Positions 44,959 to 53,933 of a DNA stretch of 64,000 bases are shown piece after piece. Each line of letters starts with the position of its first letter. Position 1 is the stretch's first letter. Origin of the DNA: Lysinibacillus fusiformis. GTDB lineage: Bacteria; Bacillota; Bacilli; Bacillales_A; Planococcaceae. The stretch lies in the NCBI RefSeq assembly GCF_016925635.1, contig NZ_CP070490.1, positions 4,470,001 to 4,534,000 on the forward strand. Reading direction: 5' to 3'. The notes below the pieces were generated by a model. That model was not told where the DNA came from, made no database searches, and saw only the letters and a list, made by a program, of their open reading frames with translations. The position numbers and the translations under genes were made by a program.

Positions 44959-45920
44959 ATCACCTTTAATTCTAATGACATTATATGGACTTTAGGTGTC
45001 CAATCATGGGTGCAAGTATCCACCAAAAACAATTGTTTTAACCCTAGCTTTTCGATGAAGATAAACACCATTTTGCCTGCTCGTACACGCCAGTCACCTA
45101 AACATTTCAAAGATAGTTTCTTTTTTTCTTTATTGTGTACAGCTAGTAATGCATCTAACAGACTCTCAACTTGCGCTTTCGTCATATTTTCATCTACTTT
45201 TTCGTAATACTGTAATTGTCCCCATTTAGCGATATTGTTACTATCCTGCGCTATAAATACCCGTCTCTTTGATGCCTTTTTATCATCTAAAACGAGCTTA
45301 ATGCGATTGTAACTATCATCTATAGAGATGGCATAATCATAATCATACAAAAGACTTTCTTCACCTATATAAAAATCAGTAGGTGGGATAACTAAATCTT
45401 TAATATTATGAAGCCCAAGCGAGCCAAAATCGTCCATGAAAACAAAACTTTGGTTGGTTGCTACAATAGCCGAATCAATATATTTCATAATGACATCTAA
45501 GGCTTTTTTATCTTCCTCTATCATTGCTGGTGCTTTATAGCCTGTCTTCGTAGATACACTTAATTTTAATTTTGCTTGGCTGCATATTTGAGCTATAGCA
45601 GCCTCGGACTGCATTGATTTCATGACAAACGTGTCATTGAACATTAAATACCTCAGTTGGTCATAAGCAGTAATCTTAAATTCGCTGCTTTTCCCCAATC
45701 CAGCTTTAAATGAATAACCATAGAAAATTTTGTGCTTCTCATCAGTCACCCTTACAATCGCACCAGATATAATTTTATTTTCGAGTGGCTTCGGATTTAA
45801 CAGATTAACATTCAGTTCAGAAGCTTTTCCTGTTTTTTCTGTTTTCCAACTAATTGACGTGACAGGAATTTCATATATCTTTCCATCACGATTGTCGATT
45901 AATACTTCTATACCTGTCAC
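44955..45920 (-). CDS. XkdQ-like tail hub protein
   Basis: 321 aa. Resembles the gpD/gp27-like hub proteins of contractile tails (XkdQ/YqbQ): NRDGKIYEIPVTSISWKTEK at the N-terminus, a central KGMV-type VIMKYIDSAI, and the end THDWTPKVHIMSLELKVI, a common close in this family. Forms the base of the tail tube with XkdP and XkdR. Confidence 0.88.
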   Translation of the reverse strand: MTGIEVLIDNRDGKIYEIPVTSISWKTEKTGKASELNVNLLNPKPLENKIISGAIVRVTDEKHKIFYGYSFKAGLGKSSEFKITAYDQLRYLMFNDTFVMKSMQSEAAIAQICSQAKLKLSVSTKTGYKAPAMIEEDKKALDVIMKYIDSAIVATNQSFVFMDDFGSLGLHNIKDLVIPPTDFYIGEESLLYDYDYAISIDDSYNRIKLVLDDKKASKRRVFIAQDSNNIAKWGQLQYYEKVDENMTKAQVESLLDALLAVHNKEKKKLSLKCLGDWRVRAGKMVFIFIEKLGLKQLFLVDTCTHDWTPKVHIMSLELKVI

Positions 45921-45921
45921 C

Positions 45922-46620
45922 TCATTTCTTTGCTGTCCACTCAGGCGGTATTTTTACTTTTAAGCCAATAGGTAATTTTCTTAACTCACTGTCCTTTATT
46001 CCATTCAACGATTGTAGCGCCTTGTAGTTTGCTCCATTCCCTGTATACTTTTGAGCAATCTTCCAAAGCGAATCCCCTTTTACTAAACTATAAGTCTGCG
46101 GAACAGGTTTAGGGTTATCTCGCGGAGCTTCTTTTTTAGCAACTGTTACTGGCTGTTTAGTGGCCGCTACCTTTTTAGCAGCACTCTTTTTTACTACTTC
46201 CATTTTTCGGAATCCAAATGGCACATGTTTTTTAAAAGAAATCGTGTAATCTACATCTTCTGTGCCAAATTGATCCTTTGGTTCAAAGCTTTCAATTGTC
46301 ACCAATTCATTAACGGAAAAGGAACCACCAACATAAATAAAGCGGATAACCGTTTCTGCGGCCATCCACTTGTTTATCTGGTCTATATATATTTGAGGTT
46401 CTCTAAACTGAGTTTCTGCATAGTGGGTATCATCAGCAGGGAAAAATGATGAGAAAGCAAACTCTGTTAGTTTCATTGGTTTAGGTACATTAACAGTTCC
46501 CTTTTTGGCGATAGAAAATTCTTCACCATCAGCGGTGTTTTTAAAAGGGAGTTCAGGTGGATTTACAGGGATACGAAAGCCCTCGGTATCATTCTTAGCA
46601 CTAAGATAGATGCCTATCAT
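45922..46620 (-). CDS. XkdP-like LysM tail protein
   Basis: 232 aa. A DUF4157-independent N-terminal tail domain (about 1-145; NPPELPFKNTADGEEFSIAK) is followed by a basic linker and a C-terminal LysM (TYSLVKGDSLWKIAQKYTGN... about 180-228) that binds peptidoglycan. This is the XkdP/YqbP arrangement, in which the LysM protein is at the tail tip or tape-measure end. Start overlaps the tape measure stop (ATGA). Confidence 0.9.
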   Translation of the reverse strand: MIGIYLSAKNDTEGFRIPVNPPELPFKNTADGEEFSIAKKGTVNVPKPMKLTEFAFSSFFPADDTHYAETQFREPQIYIDQINKWMAAETVIRFIYVGGSFSVNELVTIESFEPKDQFGTEDVDYTISFKKHVPFGFRKMEVVKKSAAKKVAATKQPVTVAKKEAPRDNPKPVPQTYSLVKGDSLWKIAQKYTGNGANYKALQSLNGIKDSELRKLPIGLKVKIPPEWTAKK

Positions 46621-49145
46621 GTATATACCCCCTCAACCGAACGATCTTGCTCATCTTTTAACCACTTCACAATTTGTTTGATTAGTTCCTGCAAGTCCAC
46701 ATCTTTATGAATATCACCTGAAAATTCAATTTTAGGATCACTCTTAATATGCTGCACTATGGTCTTATTATTGTTAGTAATAGGTGAAGCGGAAACATTT
46801 TCACGTATGTCTTTTGAGACTGCAACATCATCTCTTGACGGAGAGGTTAATGTTTGGGATACAAGATCATTAATTTCCGTTGCATTGCCGCCTACCCTAG
46901 ACAAATCACCAAACTTATTAAGCATTTTCTCCATTTTGCTACCTGTAGTATCCTCAAACTTATTATGAACCTGTAAGTTTGGTGTTAAAGATACAATGTT
47001 ATTAATGGCCTTACCCTCAGCTATATCTTTAAATATCTCAAGATATTCGTCTGCAAGGTTTATTTTGTCCTCAATCTTTTTGACCTTATCAAGCTTACCA
47101 CCTTTTAGTTTTCCTTTGTCTGGATCTCCTGCTGCACCTAATCCAGATTCAGAAGGAGCGGTTTTTACAACGTCGTCCATTAAGCTTGTTTTATCAAGAA
47201 AAGGATTTTCTTTATTTTTATCATCTTTACCTAATCCAGCCAAACTTTTTGCCTTATCAACTAAGCCACTTACTTTATCGGCAGCTCCCATCATACCGTC
47301 GTATGCCCATTCGTTTGCTTTATTAAAAGTATCTGGGATACTAAAGAGCTTGGTTTTAGACAAACTAACTACGTTTTTATCACTGGTCGGAGCTTTAATA
47401 TTTGCAGCAAAGTTCTGCCAATGCTTTGTAATGACATTTGATTTACCAGTCTGTAACTCTCCTATTTTACCGAAATTAACACCAGGTATTTTATTAACTA
47501 GGGTAATTAATCCATTTACGGCCTTGATGGCAATATTAACGCCTGCAACAAAGGCATTCCCTAACGCTGTTGCAGCACTATCAAAACTCCCTGTCATAGC
47601 TGACATATTTTCCACTACCATCATGACCAAATCATAAAATAATTTTTTTACTGCATAGACGGGATCAATAAATAAATTAATAAAGAATTCGGCAAAAATT
47701 GTTAAGAAATTTGCTATATTTATAAATTGATTAAGGATATAGGCTCCTAATGCTGCGAAAATGCCTGCTACAAACCCAACTACCGTGGCAGTCTCTTCAC
47801 CCCACATAACCATGGCCATCACTACTAAGGCAATAACGGTAATGATGGCAATAAGTACCCACGTTATCGGATTTGAAAGAAATGCAGCATTTACAACCCA
47901 TTGAGCCGCTGCCCAAGCAAGAGTGGCTACTCTAATTAAACCTAATATTGCATATTTAGTTGCTAGTATTGCTACTATTGATCCTATAATCGTTCCTAAA
48001 ATCACTAAAATAGGTACCACCAAACTAGCATTATCATACATAAACTGCCCTATAGCCCCAATCATGTTATACAATGCCTCAAGAATCGAGAATACGAATG
48101 ATAGCCCTGATACAAAAAGATTAATAAACACCATTGCATGCCCTGCTAAAATTCCGAAAGCATTGGAATTTACAAATTGTCTAAAACGTACAAATAACGG
48201 CTCGAAAGCTCGCTGTGCCCAGTTATTAAAGACTGTCATAGCATCAGCAAATGTCAGTGGCATTTTATTGAATTTGTCTTCAATTTCCGTAGCTGCTGCA
48301 AACAAAGATTTTTTAATAATATCAGCAGTAATTTCACCATCTGACGACATATCCTTCAAGCCTTCCATTCCAACACCTGTTGCATCAGCAATCGCTTGAC
48401 CTAGGAGCGGAGCATTTTCCATTATTGAACGGAATTCATCGCCCTGTAGTCGCCCCGAAGCCATCGCTTGTGTCAATTGGTACATACCTGCTTGTTTTTC
48501 TTGCGTCCCCGCTCCTGATACGCTAAATGATTTATTCATAAGCTCTGTAAAACGTAAAGCTTCATCATTGCTTGCAAAAGCATCTTTAGCTAATAGATTT
48601 AACTTAGCAACACTTGACGCTGTATCGTTATACGAACTTAAACTTCTTTGAGATGCCCTATAAATCTTGTCTTGTAACTCCTTCTGGGTCTGCAATCCGT
48701 CGTTAATATTAGCTAAACGGGCATTAGTATTTGAATAATTATCAGAAGCTTGTGTAAATTTACTAAACCCGTTAGTAATGCCTTGAATAGATAAGTACGC
48801 AGTTGTAAAACCCAATAGATTAGTTAACAACATACGTACGCTACTGGTGGCAGAATTCGCACTATCCCGGACTCCATTTAGACTATCTCTTAATCTATTT
48901 CCTGAAGTTTGCCCCTCGCTCCCTGCCAACCTAGCACTTAATCTTAAACGTTCAAAAGAAGCACTTGCACTTTCTATGTCTCGCCGAGCCCTCTGCAAAC
49001 TGCGCATATCACTAGCTCTGTTAGATGCTGTGTGCATTTGTTCCATTGCCCTAATGGTACTATTCATTGCTTTCATCATTTTTTGAAGAGTGCCAGTCAT
49101 TTTATCTGTTAATGACATCGTTGTGCGTACAGACAGTTTAATCAT
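46617..49145 (-). CDS. Tape measure protein (XkdO-like)
   Basis: 842 aa from the ATG at 49145; it sets tail length and is injected with the DNA. N-terminal helices with SLTDKMTGTLQKMMKAMNS, the tape measure segment QASDNYSNTNARLANINDG and GRLQGDEFRSIMENAPLLGQ (phage tape_meas core), then several hydrophobic segments at about 370-560. The frame extends upstream to a TTG inside a terminator hairpin, which I reject. GGGGAGG immediately precedes the ATG. At roughly 0.15 nm per residue the tail would be near 125 nm. Confidence 0.9.
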   Translation of the reverse strand: MIKLSVRTTMSLTDKMTGTLQKMMKAMNSTIRAMEQMHTASNRASDMRSLQRARRDIESASASFERLRLSARLAGSEGQTSGNRLRDSLNGVRDSANSATSSVRMLLTNLLGFTTAYLSIQGITNGFSKFTQASDNYSNTNARLANINDGLQTQKELQDKIYRASQRSLSSYNDTASSVAKLNLLAKDAFASNDEALRFTELMNKSFSVSGAGTQEKQAGMYQLTQAMASGRLQGDEFRSIMENAPLLGQAIADATGVGMEGLKDMSSDGEITADIIKKSLFAAATEIEDKFNKMPLTFADAMTVFNNWAQRAFEPLFVRFRQFVNSNAFGILAGHAMVFINLFVSGLSFVFSILEALYNMIGAIGQFMYDNASLVVPILVILGTIIGSIVAILATKYAILGLIRVATLAWAAAQWVVNAAFLSNPITWVLIAIITVIALVVMAMVMWGEETATVVGFVAGIFAALGAYILNQFINIANFLTIFAEFFINLFIDPVYAVKKLFYDLVMMVVENMSAMTGSFDSAATALGNAFVAGVNIAIKAVNGLITLVNKIPGVNFGKIGELQTGKSNVITKHWQNFAANIKAPTSDKNVVSLSKTKLFSIPDTFNKANEWAYDGMMGAADKVSGLVDKAKSLAGLGKDDKNKENPFLDKTSLMDDVVKTAPSESGLGAAGDPDKGKLKGGKLDKVKKIEDKINLADEYLEIFKDIAEGKAINNIVSLTPNLQVHNKFEDTTGSKMEKMLNKFGDLSRVGGNATEINDLVSQTLTSPSRDDVAVSKDIRENVSASPITNNNKTIVQHIKSDPKIEFSGDIHKDVDLQELIKQIVKWLKDEQDRSVEGVYT

Positions 49146-49168
49146 CCTCCTCCCCAGCCAAAATAAAA

Positions 49169-49187
49169 AGCACTCAATAAGAGTGCT
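49169..49187 (-). terminator. Terminator inside the late operon
   Basis: AGCACTC pairs with GAGTGCT around TTATT; TTTTTATTTT follows on the minus strand. It overlaps the stop of the 120-aa gene and precedes the tape measure gene, so late transcription must read through it. Confidence 0.75.
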
Positions 49188-49549
49188 CAAAACATTTTTT
49201 GGATCAATAACTTATAAATTTTTTCATTAACTTCAATCAAACTTTTCTTACCATCTTTGAACTCAATAACCAATGTATGTGTACCTTTATTTTTTGCAGA
49301 TAAGCCTGCTAAGAGTCCAACAGGCCCTAATAATGCTCCGCCAACTAATCCCCGAGTCACGCCGCTTACTGCACTTTTTCTATGTTCTTCTGTAATTAAT
49401 TCATAAGAATCAACAGTTTCTTTATTTAAAGGAAACTTTTTAGTAAATCCTGTGAATAAAAAAACCTCTTCTTTACTGAAGAACCCCTGTTGGCCAATCA
49501 TTATGTTTTTTCCTTCATAATCTCCCGCAAGTACCTTATTTTGAGCCAT
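49187..49549 (-). CDS. Moron-like glycine-zipper protein
   Basis: 120 aa, no known tail function. A glycine-zipper hydrophobic segment (VTRGLVGGALLGPVGLLAGL) sits at about 65-88 between a beta-rich N-terminal half and a C-terminal DUF-like part (HTLVIEFKDGKKSLIEV). It lies between the tail chaperone and tape measure genes and carries its own terminator, which is unusual. I infer a moron-type insertion, possibly expressed in the lysogen or affecting host membranes. Confidence 0.6.
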   Translation of the reverse strand: MAQNKVLAGDYEGKNIMIGQQGFFSKEEVFLFTGFTKKFPLNKETVDSYELITEEHRKSAVSGVTRGLVGGALLGPVGLLAGLSAKNKGTHTLVIEFKDGKKSLIEVNEKIYKLLIQKMF

Positions 49550-49620
49550 GTGTATCCCTCCTCATACACAAATATACATAACTTGGAGGGATTTCACTAT
49601 ACTGTATTGGCATAAATCTA

Positions 49621-50195
49621 CTATTTCTTAGCCGCTTCTGCCTCTTTTTCAAGCTCTATGTCCAAACTTGCAATGATAAACGCCCTCTCTTTACGATCCA
49701 TACTTAAAAAGCTATTGGGCAGTATATTGAACCGATGTAGCGCAACATGTGCATAGAAAGCTAGTCCGTCACGCTCATCCTCACTGCCCTGTATTAGTTT
49801 TTTGCTTCTTCTATATCATCTTCTAAAGTATGATCTAAACCACTAATCTCTGATACTTTTTCAGAAATCTGAGATGCTTCTCCAACCCAGAACATTGCAC
49901 CAAACAATTGCTCAGCACCTTTTACTCCATATGATTTTTGTAGTTCAGTATCATTTAAGTCTGGATAAATAATCGAAGCTACACTAATACCACGGTTGTA
50001 AGCGACTGGATCAAATACACGCTCTTGGCGCCCCTTTCTACCAGGTTTATTTTTAAAGCAGCGGTCATTAATTAAATCAGACTCCGCAGATGTTAAAGGA
50101 CGTAATTTAATTGATTCTGTAAATCTTTCTAATTTCAGTTCTACCGGATCTGCCTGACGTACATTTTCTTTCATAAAAGCTTTAAAATTACTCAT
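49621..50195 (-). CDS. Tail assembly chaperone, frameshifted long form
   Basis: Fusion of 191 aa made by -1 slippage at the heptamer A AAA AAC (49803-49797) just before the XkdN stop. After the slip the frame reads LIQGSEDERDGLAFYAHVAL, passes SMDRKERAFIIASLDIELEK and stops at 49621. This matches the usual second part of the G/GT-type chaperone pair of long-tailed phages, which bind tape measure. No start codon with a binding site exists for the second frame, so frameshifting is the natural explanation. Confidence 0.85.
49794..50195 (-). CDS. Tail assembly chaperone, short form (XkdN-like)
   Basis: 133 aa, MSNFKAFMKENVRQADPVEL to IEEAKN. Matches XkdN: SIKLRPLTSAESDLINDRCF and GISVASIIYPDLNDTELQKSYG. 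It coats tape measure during tail assembly. The slippery heptamer sits in its final three codons (GCA AAA AAC). Lies 14 bases after the tube gene. Confidence 0.9.
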   Translation of the reverse strand: MSNFKAFMKENVRQADPVELKLERFTESIKLRPLTSAESDLINDRCFKNKPGRKGRQERVFDPVAYNRGISVASIIYPDLNDTELQKSYGVKGAEQLFGAMFWVGEASQISEKVSEISGLDHTLEDDIEEAKN

Positions 50196-50209
50196 TTATA
50201 AGTTCCTCC

Positions 50210-50677
50210 TTATTGGATAACACTGAATTGATTTAAGATTTCAAAATCGTCAAATGTAAATGGGAATTCGTCTTTTAATGTATCAGCGCTATCTGCATCA
50301 AGCATTGCCAATAGGGTTTTGTCTGGTACAATGTTTCGAATATCTACTGTTTGTTTACCAGCTGCACTTGTAATATCTGCGTTGACGATTGTTGCATCAA
50401 ACATCGGTGACTTCCCTGATCGCAAATAATCCGAAGCCATGGCGCGAATTTCTGGACGATGATAGTACATGGTCATCTCTCCAACACCTTTAGCTCCAAC
50501 AATTTTCGAACCTTCCATGCGAGCATTTAGACGCTTTACTTCCACCTTGTTATATTCTACTTCTGCTTTAAATTTTAGAATCTCCGCAATTTCGAATGTT
50601 TGACCCTCAATATTAATAAACACCAAGCCCTCACGTGAGGACATGGCGTCTTTTGTTTGCATAACATTTGGTGCCAT
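50210..50677 (-). CDS. Phage tail tube protein (XkdM-like)
   Basis: 155 aa inner tube protein. NTSFM-like start MAPNVMQTKDAMSSREGLVF, the beta-rich core ILKFKAEVEYNKVEVKRLNA and KGVGEMTMYYHRPEIRAMA match XkdM/tail tube. I use the ATG at 50677, with AGGAGG nine bases upstream, rather than the adjacent TTG. Its start overlaps the end of the sheath gene by 47 bases. Confidence 0.9.
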   Translation of the reverse strand: MAPNVMQTKDAMSSREGLVFINIEGQTFEIAEILKFKAEVEYNKVEVKRLNARMEGSKIVGAKGVGEMTMYYHRPEIRAMASDYLRSGKSPMFDATIVNADITSAAGKQTVDIRNIVPDKTLLAMLDADSADTLKDEFPFTFDDFEILNQFSVIQ

Positions 50678-51989
50678 CAAGCCTTACCTCCTTCTTATTT
50701 GCACTCAACACGCTATATAATTTTTCCATTGCATCAATGAACTTGACACCTAAGACTGCGAACACTGCGTCTTTTTCATCACCCGATTCAATCACAATAT
50801 CTTCTGGCATGTATGGATCAATTACCCCTAGTCTTACATAAGGATCAAGAACAGTTTTCATAAGTTGTTTCTTAAATAAATCACGCCCATTTGCATCATT
50901 ATTCACCTTACCTATGAAATATTTACGGAAAATATGACGAGCGTTGTTCTCAATAATCGACATGCCACGATCAATTTTCCCCTTCCGGAAATCCTGATTT
51001 TTTTTCGGTGTGAATGAACGGAATGTGTTAATATCTTGCTCCACCACAACCTCATCATTATTGAATGAATAAACAATATGGCCATCTTTTAATGCTTGAA
51101 TAATCTCATCATTGGTCATCGTTTCTGCCTCAGTCGCCCCAGGGTATGTTGCATAGGTAAGCGATCCTACTGTAGAAGCGGCAAATGCTGCAGCAAACCA
51201 ATATACAGCATCTTTTGCTGTTAGCACTTCTCCACCATCCAAAGTGACGCCATTTTTAATGGATACGGTACTTTCATGGTCCGCTGCATTGTAATTGTTC
51301 GTTACAAATGTTACACGTTTACCTACCTGCTCCCGAAATTCCTTCACTTTAAGAGCAAGCAAGGACTTGATGGTATGATCATCTGTACCGTATGCAACTG
51401 TTTTAAAATCTAAGGAATCTAAAGCTGAGGCAAACTCTGAAATAGATTCGTTCGTTGCTGCTACAGTTGCCCCACCCCCAAGTGTCAAAATCGCATCGGC
51501 TCCAGGAAGGCTTCCCGTAAAAATAACAAAGTCATTTGCTTTTAATTCTTCAAAACTCGCTACCTTTTGAGAATCTACTTGTAAAGCTTCGAAATACGTT
51601 TTAATAGTTACAGCACCATCTAAACCAACAGTGACGGTTACATGAATCTTATTTCCGTCTGAGCCACCATATATTGCTGTTGCTGTAAGTCCTTCTGCTG
51701 TGGCTTTTGCCTTTTCCCCTAAACCATTGATGTTATACAAGAAAATGTTACTTGTTGCTTTAAATGATTCTCTTACTGGCAAAATCTCTGCAAGTGACTT
51801 GCCAAATAGCGCCTTGAATTTTGTATTGGTAGATAGTTTAATAAATTTACCTACCTCACCCCAATCAAGCGCAACAGGAATAGCTAATGCACCATTTGAA
51901 TCTAGCCCCATTGTATTAAGGCTATTGGTTTCAAAGTTAATGTACGCATCTGGCCGTACTTTATTTTGCGTTTCCCAAATACCGCCCAT
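50631..51989 (-). CDS. Contractile tail sheath protein (XkdK-like)
   Basis: 452 aa. The start MGGIWETQNKVRPDAYINFE matches the XkdK start, and the C-terminal third (FRSFTPKKNQDFRKGKIDRG, KQLMKTVLDPYVRLGVIDPY) is the sheath core domain. I prefer the ATG at 51989 to one 27 bases upstream because it overlaps the preceding stop and matches the family start. Its last 15 or so codons run over the ribosome binding site and start of the tube gene, an unusually long overlap. Confidence 0.92.
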   Translation of the reverse strand: MGGIWETQNKVRPDAYINFETNSLNTMGLDSNGALAIPVALDWGEVGKFIKLSTNTKFKALFGKSLAEILPVRESFKATSNIFLYNINGLGEKAKATAEGLTATAIYGGSDGNKIHVTVTVGLDGAVTIKTYFEALQVDSQKVASFEELKANDFVIFTGSLPGADAILTLGGGATVAATNESISEFASALDSLDFKTVAYGTDDHTIKSLLALKVKEFREQVGKRVTFVTNNYNAADHESTVSIKNGVTLDGGEVLTAKDAVYWFAAAFAASTVGSLTYATYPGATEAETMTNDEIIQALKDGHIVYSFNNDEVVVEQDINTFRSFTPKKNQDFRKGKIDRGMSIIENNARHIFRKYFIGKVNNDANGRDLFKKQLMKTVLDPYVRLGVIDPYMPEDIVIESGDEKDAVFAVLGVKFIDAMEKLYSVLSANKKEVRLDGTKCYANKRRHVLT

Positions 51990-52192
51990 TAAGCCTCTAC
52001 TCCTTTCTTTTTCCATTCATCGACAAGTCTATCCGCTTCACTTTTGGTATAACTCTTATCATCTTCAAGCACTACCTCATACTCTAGCCTTGCCTTTGTG
52101 GAAGAAGCGGACTCTAAAAAAGCAACCTTGGAGAACTTTTTATTCCCCGGTTGCTTCGCCGTTTTGTTTGTTGTCTCTTGTGTCAAAATCAA
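51989..52192 (-). CDS. Small phage protein upstream of sheath, 67 aa
   Basis: 67 aa, charged, no membrane segment: MILTQETTNKTAKQPGNKKF, then ARLEYEVVLEDDKSYTKSEA. Its stop overlaps the sheath start (TAATG) and its start overlaps the upstream gene by over 50 bases. Similar small basic proteins occur at this place in PBSX-like phages. Function unknown. Confidence 0.65.
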   Translation of the reverse strand: MILTQETTNKTAKQPGNKKFSKVAFLESASSTKARLEYEVVLEDDKSYTKSEADRLVDEWKKKGVEA

Positions 52193-52598
52193 CGCCCTCC
52201 AATGTTCTCATTTTCACTTCTTCTAATATGTCGTGTAGACAAGCTTTCACTTGATATTTCATAACTAATGTTTCATCTACTATTTCACCTTCAATTTCAT
52301 GTACATGAAACCTATTTGCGAGGTATTTAAAATTGTTTTGCACAACTTCTAATACATTTAGGCATTCTTCGTCTATATCATCCGTAGCGGGGAAATAGAC
52401 CATGCTAAAAGAATAGGTCCGACTGGCTTGATGCTTCATACCTCGCTCTTGGTGTACATTAAAAATACGTACTAAAAAAGCAGGTACTTTTAAGCCCTGC
52501 TTCACGGGTTTATCATATACTTTCATGGATGGATAAAGAGAACGTATTTGCCTAATTGCAAGTGTCTTAATGCCTTCTGTTACATTTACATCACTCAC
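52140..52598 (-). CDS. Phage tail terminator-like protein (DUF6838/XkdJ-like)
   Basis: 152 aa. NVTEGIKTLAIRQIRSLYPS and the FLVRIFNVHQERGMKHQASR segment match the DUF6838 family found between head-closure and sheath genes, likely the tail completion protein. Overlaps the HK97 gp10-type gene by eight bases. Confidence 0.75.
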   Translation of the reverse strand: MSDVNVTEGIKTLAIRQIRSLYPSMKVYDKPVKQGLKVPAFLVRIFNVHQERGMKHQASRTYSFSMVYFPATDDIDEECLNVLEVVQNNFKYLANRFHVHEIEGEIVDETLVMKYQVKACLHDILEEVKMRTLEGVDFDTRDNKQNGEATGE

Positions 52599-52989
52599 CT
52601 AGAATACGCCTCCATTCCTTTTCAATTTCACGCTCCCACACTCGTGGAGCCAGTCTTTCCATTTCTTGTTCTGTCAGTTCTAACATAAACTGTCCATCAA
52701 CAAACCCTACTGTACGACCAGCTATTACAATGCGGTGGCCTTTCTCAATAAAAAGTGCGTACTCTACATTATTATAGATAATAATTTTGTACGTATCTCC
52801 TTGCTTAATGATGTGATACTTCCAGTTATTGCGTAAATCACCCGTATCAACAGGCGTGAGCATTTTAACCTTACGGATGGCTAATTGAGCAATTCTTTCT
52901 GCCACTTTTTTATGGATCTTGCCCGAAGCAATGGTGAGCTCTTTCATCTTTTCTGCTAGTTGTTTCACTTCTTCAAATTCAAAAGCCAT
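52591..52989 (-). CDS. HK97 gp10-family protein (XkdI-like)
   Basis: 132 aa. AERIAQLAIRKVKMLTPVDT followed by GDLRNNWKYH and VEYALFIEKGHRI are hallmarks of the HK97 gp10 family, which joins head and tail. The C-terminal RLAPRVWEREIEKEWRRILG is also common. One-base overlap with the upstream adaptor gene. Confidence 0.88.
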   Translation of the reverse strand: MAFEFEEVKQLAEKMKELTIASGKIHKKVAERIAQLAIRKVKMLTPVDTGDLRNNWKYHIIKQGDTYKIIIYNNVEYALFIEKGHRIVIAGRTVGFVDGQFMLELTEQEMERLAPRVWEREIEKEWRRILGE

Positions 52990-53381
52990 TAAGCATACAC
53001 CTTCTTCTTCAAAAGCACTTCCTGATGTGTTACATAAAGAAAAGACTCTTTAGCAGACGTAAATTCATCCGTCATAATCAGCTCGCCATCTTCAAATAGC
53101 TGAACCGTAATTTCGTCCCCAGCTAAAATCTCAACGGTTGAAGAAAGAAACAGCTTGGCATCATATAGAATCTGATTTGCTTCTCCTTCCACAGTATTAT
53201 TAAGTGTCTGCATTCCTACTGTAGATAAACGGCAAGGCACATTGGCATGCTTTGTAATCCATTTCTGTCCGGTTGAACTATTAGGCTTTTCATACTCTTC
53301 ATACCGCTTCACTGTGGCCTCTCGATCATACATGAGCTCAACAGACTTTGTTGCTGTAGCCAATAGCTTTCGAATGTTCAC
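52989..53381 (-). CDS. Head-tail adaptor/minor structural protein (XkdH/DUF3599-like)
   Basis: 130 aa, beta-rich: MYDREATVKRYEEYEKPNSS, VPCRLSTVGMQTLNNTVEGE and EILAGDEITVQLFEDGELIM. Matches head-closure adaptors of the DUF3599/XkdH type. It sits after the DUF3199-like gene in the order seen in PBSX and skin elements. Confidence 0.78.
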   Translation of the reverse strand: MNIRKLLATATKSVELMYDREATVKRYEEYEKPNSSTGQKWITKHANVPCRLSTVGMQTLNNTVEGEANQILYDAKLFLSSTVEILAGDEITVQLFEDGELIMTDEFTSAKESFLYVTHQEVLLKKKVYA

Positions 53382-53382
53382 T

Positions 53383-53727
53383 CTACCACCTCAATTTCCG
53401 GAAGCGGTTAAGCTGAGATGTGTAGTTAGTGAGTATTTGCATCGTCATTTGTTCACTTGTCGTTGAACTGGTACCTATTTCAACAGCAACATCACCCTCT
53501 TTAACAGACTTTGCAACAGCAAAATCGGATGGATTCATCGATTTCATTTCATAGTTGATTAAATCAAGTGTCATATTCGCATGCACGAATTTTATGTCGT
53601 CCGGAATGTCACTTCGGTTACAGTACGTTTTAATTGCTTGAGCCACTTCTTCAATTTTTAGAAGCAGTTCATTTCCAGTAAATGTATCTGGTTGAACTTT
53701 ACTTTTTACGATATCAAATACGTTCAA
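53383..53727 (-). CDS. Head-tail connector (DUF3199/YqbG-like)
   Basis: 114 aa, helical: MNVFDIVKSKVQPDTFTGNE, then VAQAIKTYCNRSDIPDDIKF, a pattern of gp6/gp15-type head-tail connectors. C-terminal TNYTSQLNRFRKLRW is typical. Follows the small 60-aa gene after the capsid. Confidence 0.78.
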   Translation of the reverse strand: MNVFDIVKSKVQPDTFTGNELLLKIEEVAQAIKTYCNRSDIPDDIKFVHANMTLDLINYEMKSMNPSDFAVAKSVKEGDVAVEIGTSSTTSEQMTMQILTNYTSQLNRFRKLRW

Positions 53728-53738
53728 GCTAAAACCTC

Positions 53739-53921
53739 CTATTCAGTAGGTTCCGTAGATTTCGTAGTGCGTTTCTTGGATGTTTCTATTACCGATAAAA
53801 TCTCAAAACTAGGATGCTCAGCGTGTTCACTAAGCACTTCTAATTCCTCACCAACTTTGTACACTTCATCATCATAGCGTACAGGGAAGCTGTTCTCTTT
53901 GACTTTCACAAGAGTTTTCAT
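53739..53921 (-). CDS. Small phage protein, 60 aa
   Basis: 60-aa charged protein, KVKENSFPVRYDDEVYKVGE followed by a Lys/Thr-rich tail. It lies between capsid and connector genes with a suitable ribosome binding site (AGGAGG). Homologues of this size occur in the same spot in other prophages; function unknown. Confidence 0.65.
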   Translation of the reverse strand: MKTLVKVKENSFPVRYDDEVYKVGEELEVLSEHAEHPSFEILSVIETSKKRTTKSTEPTE

Positions 53922-53933
53922 TTAGCAACCTCC

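Noticed and set aside
49146-49190. Upstream TTG start of the tape measure protein
   Set aside because: It lies inside a terminator hairpin and lacks a binding site; the ATG at 49145 is used.
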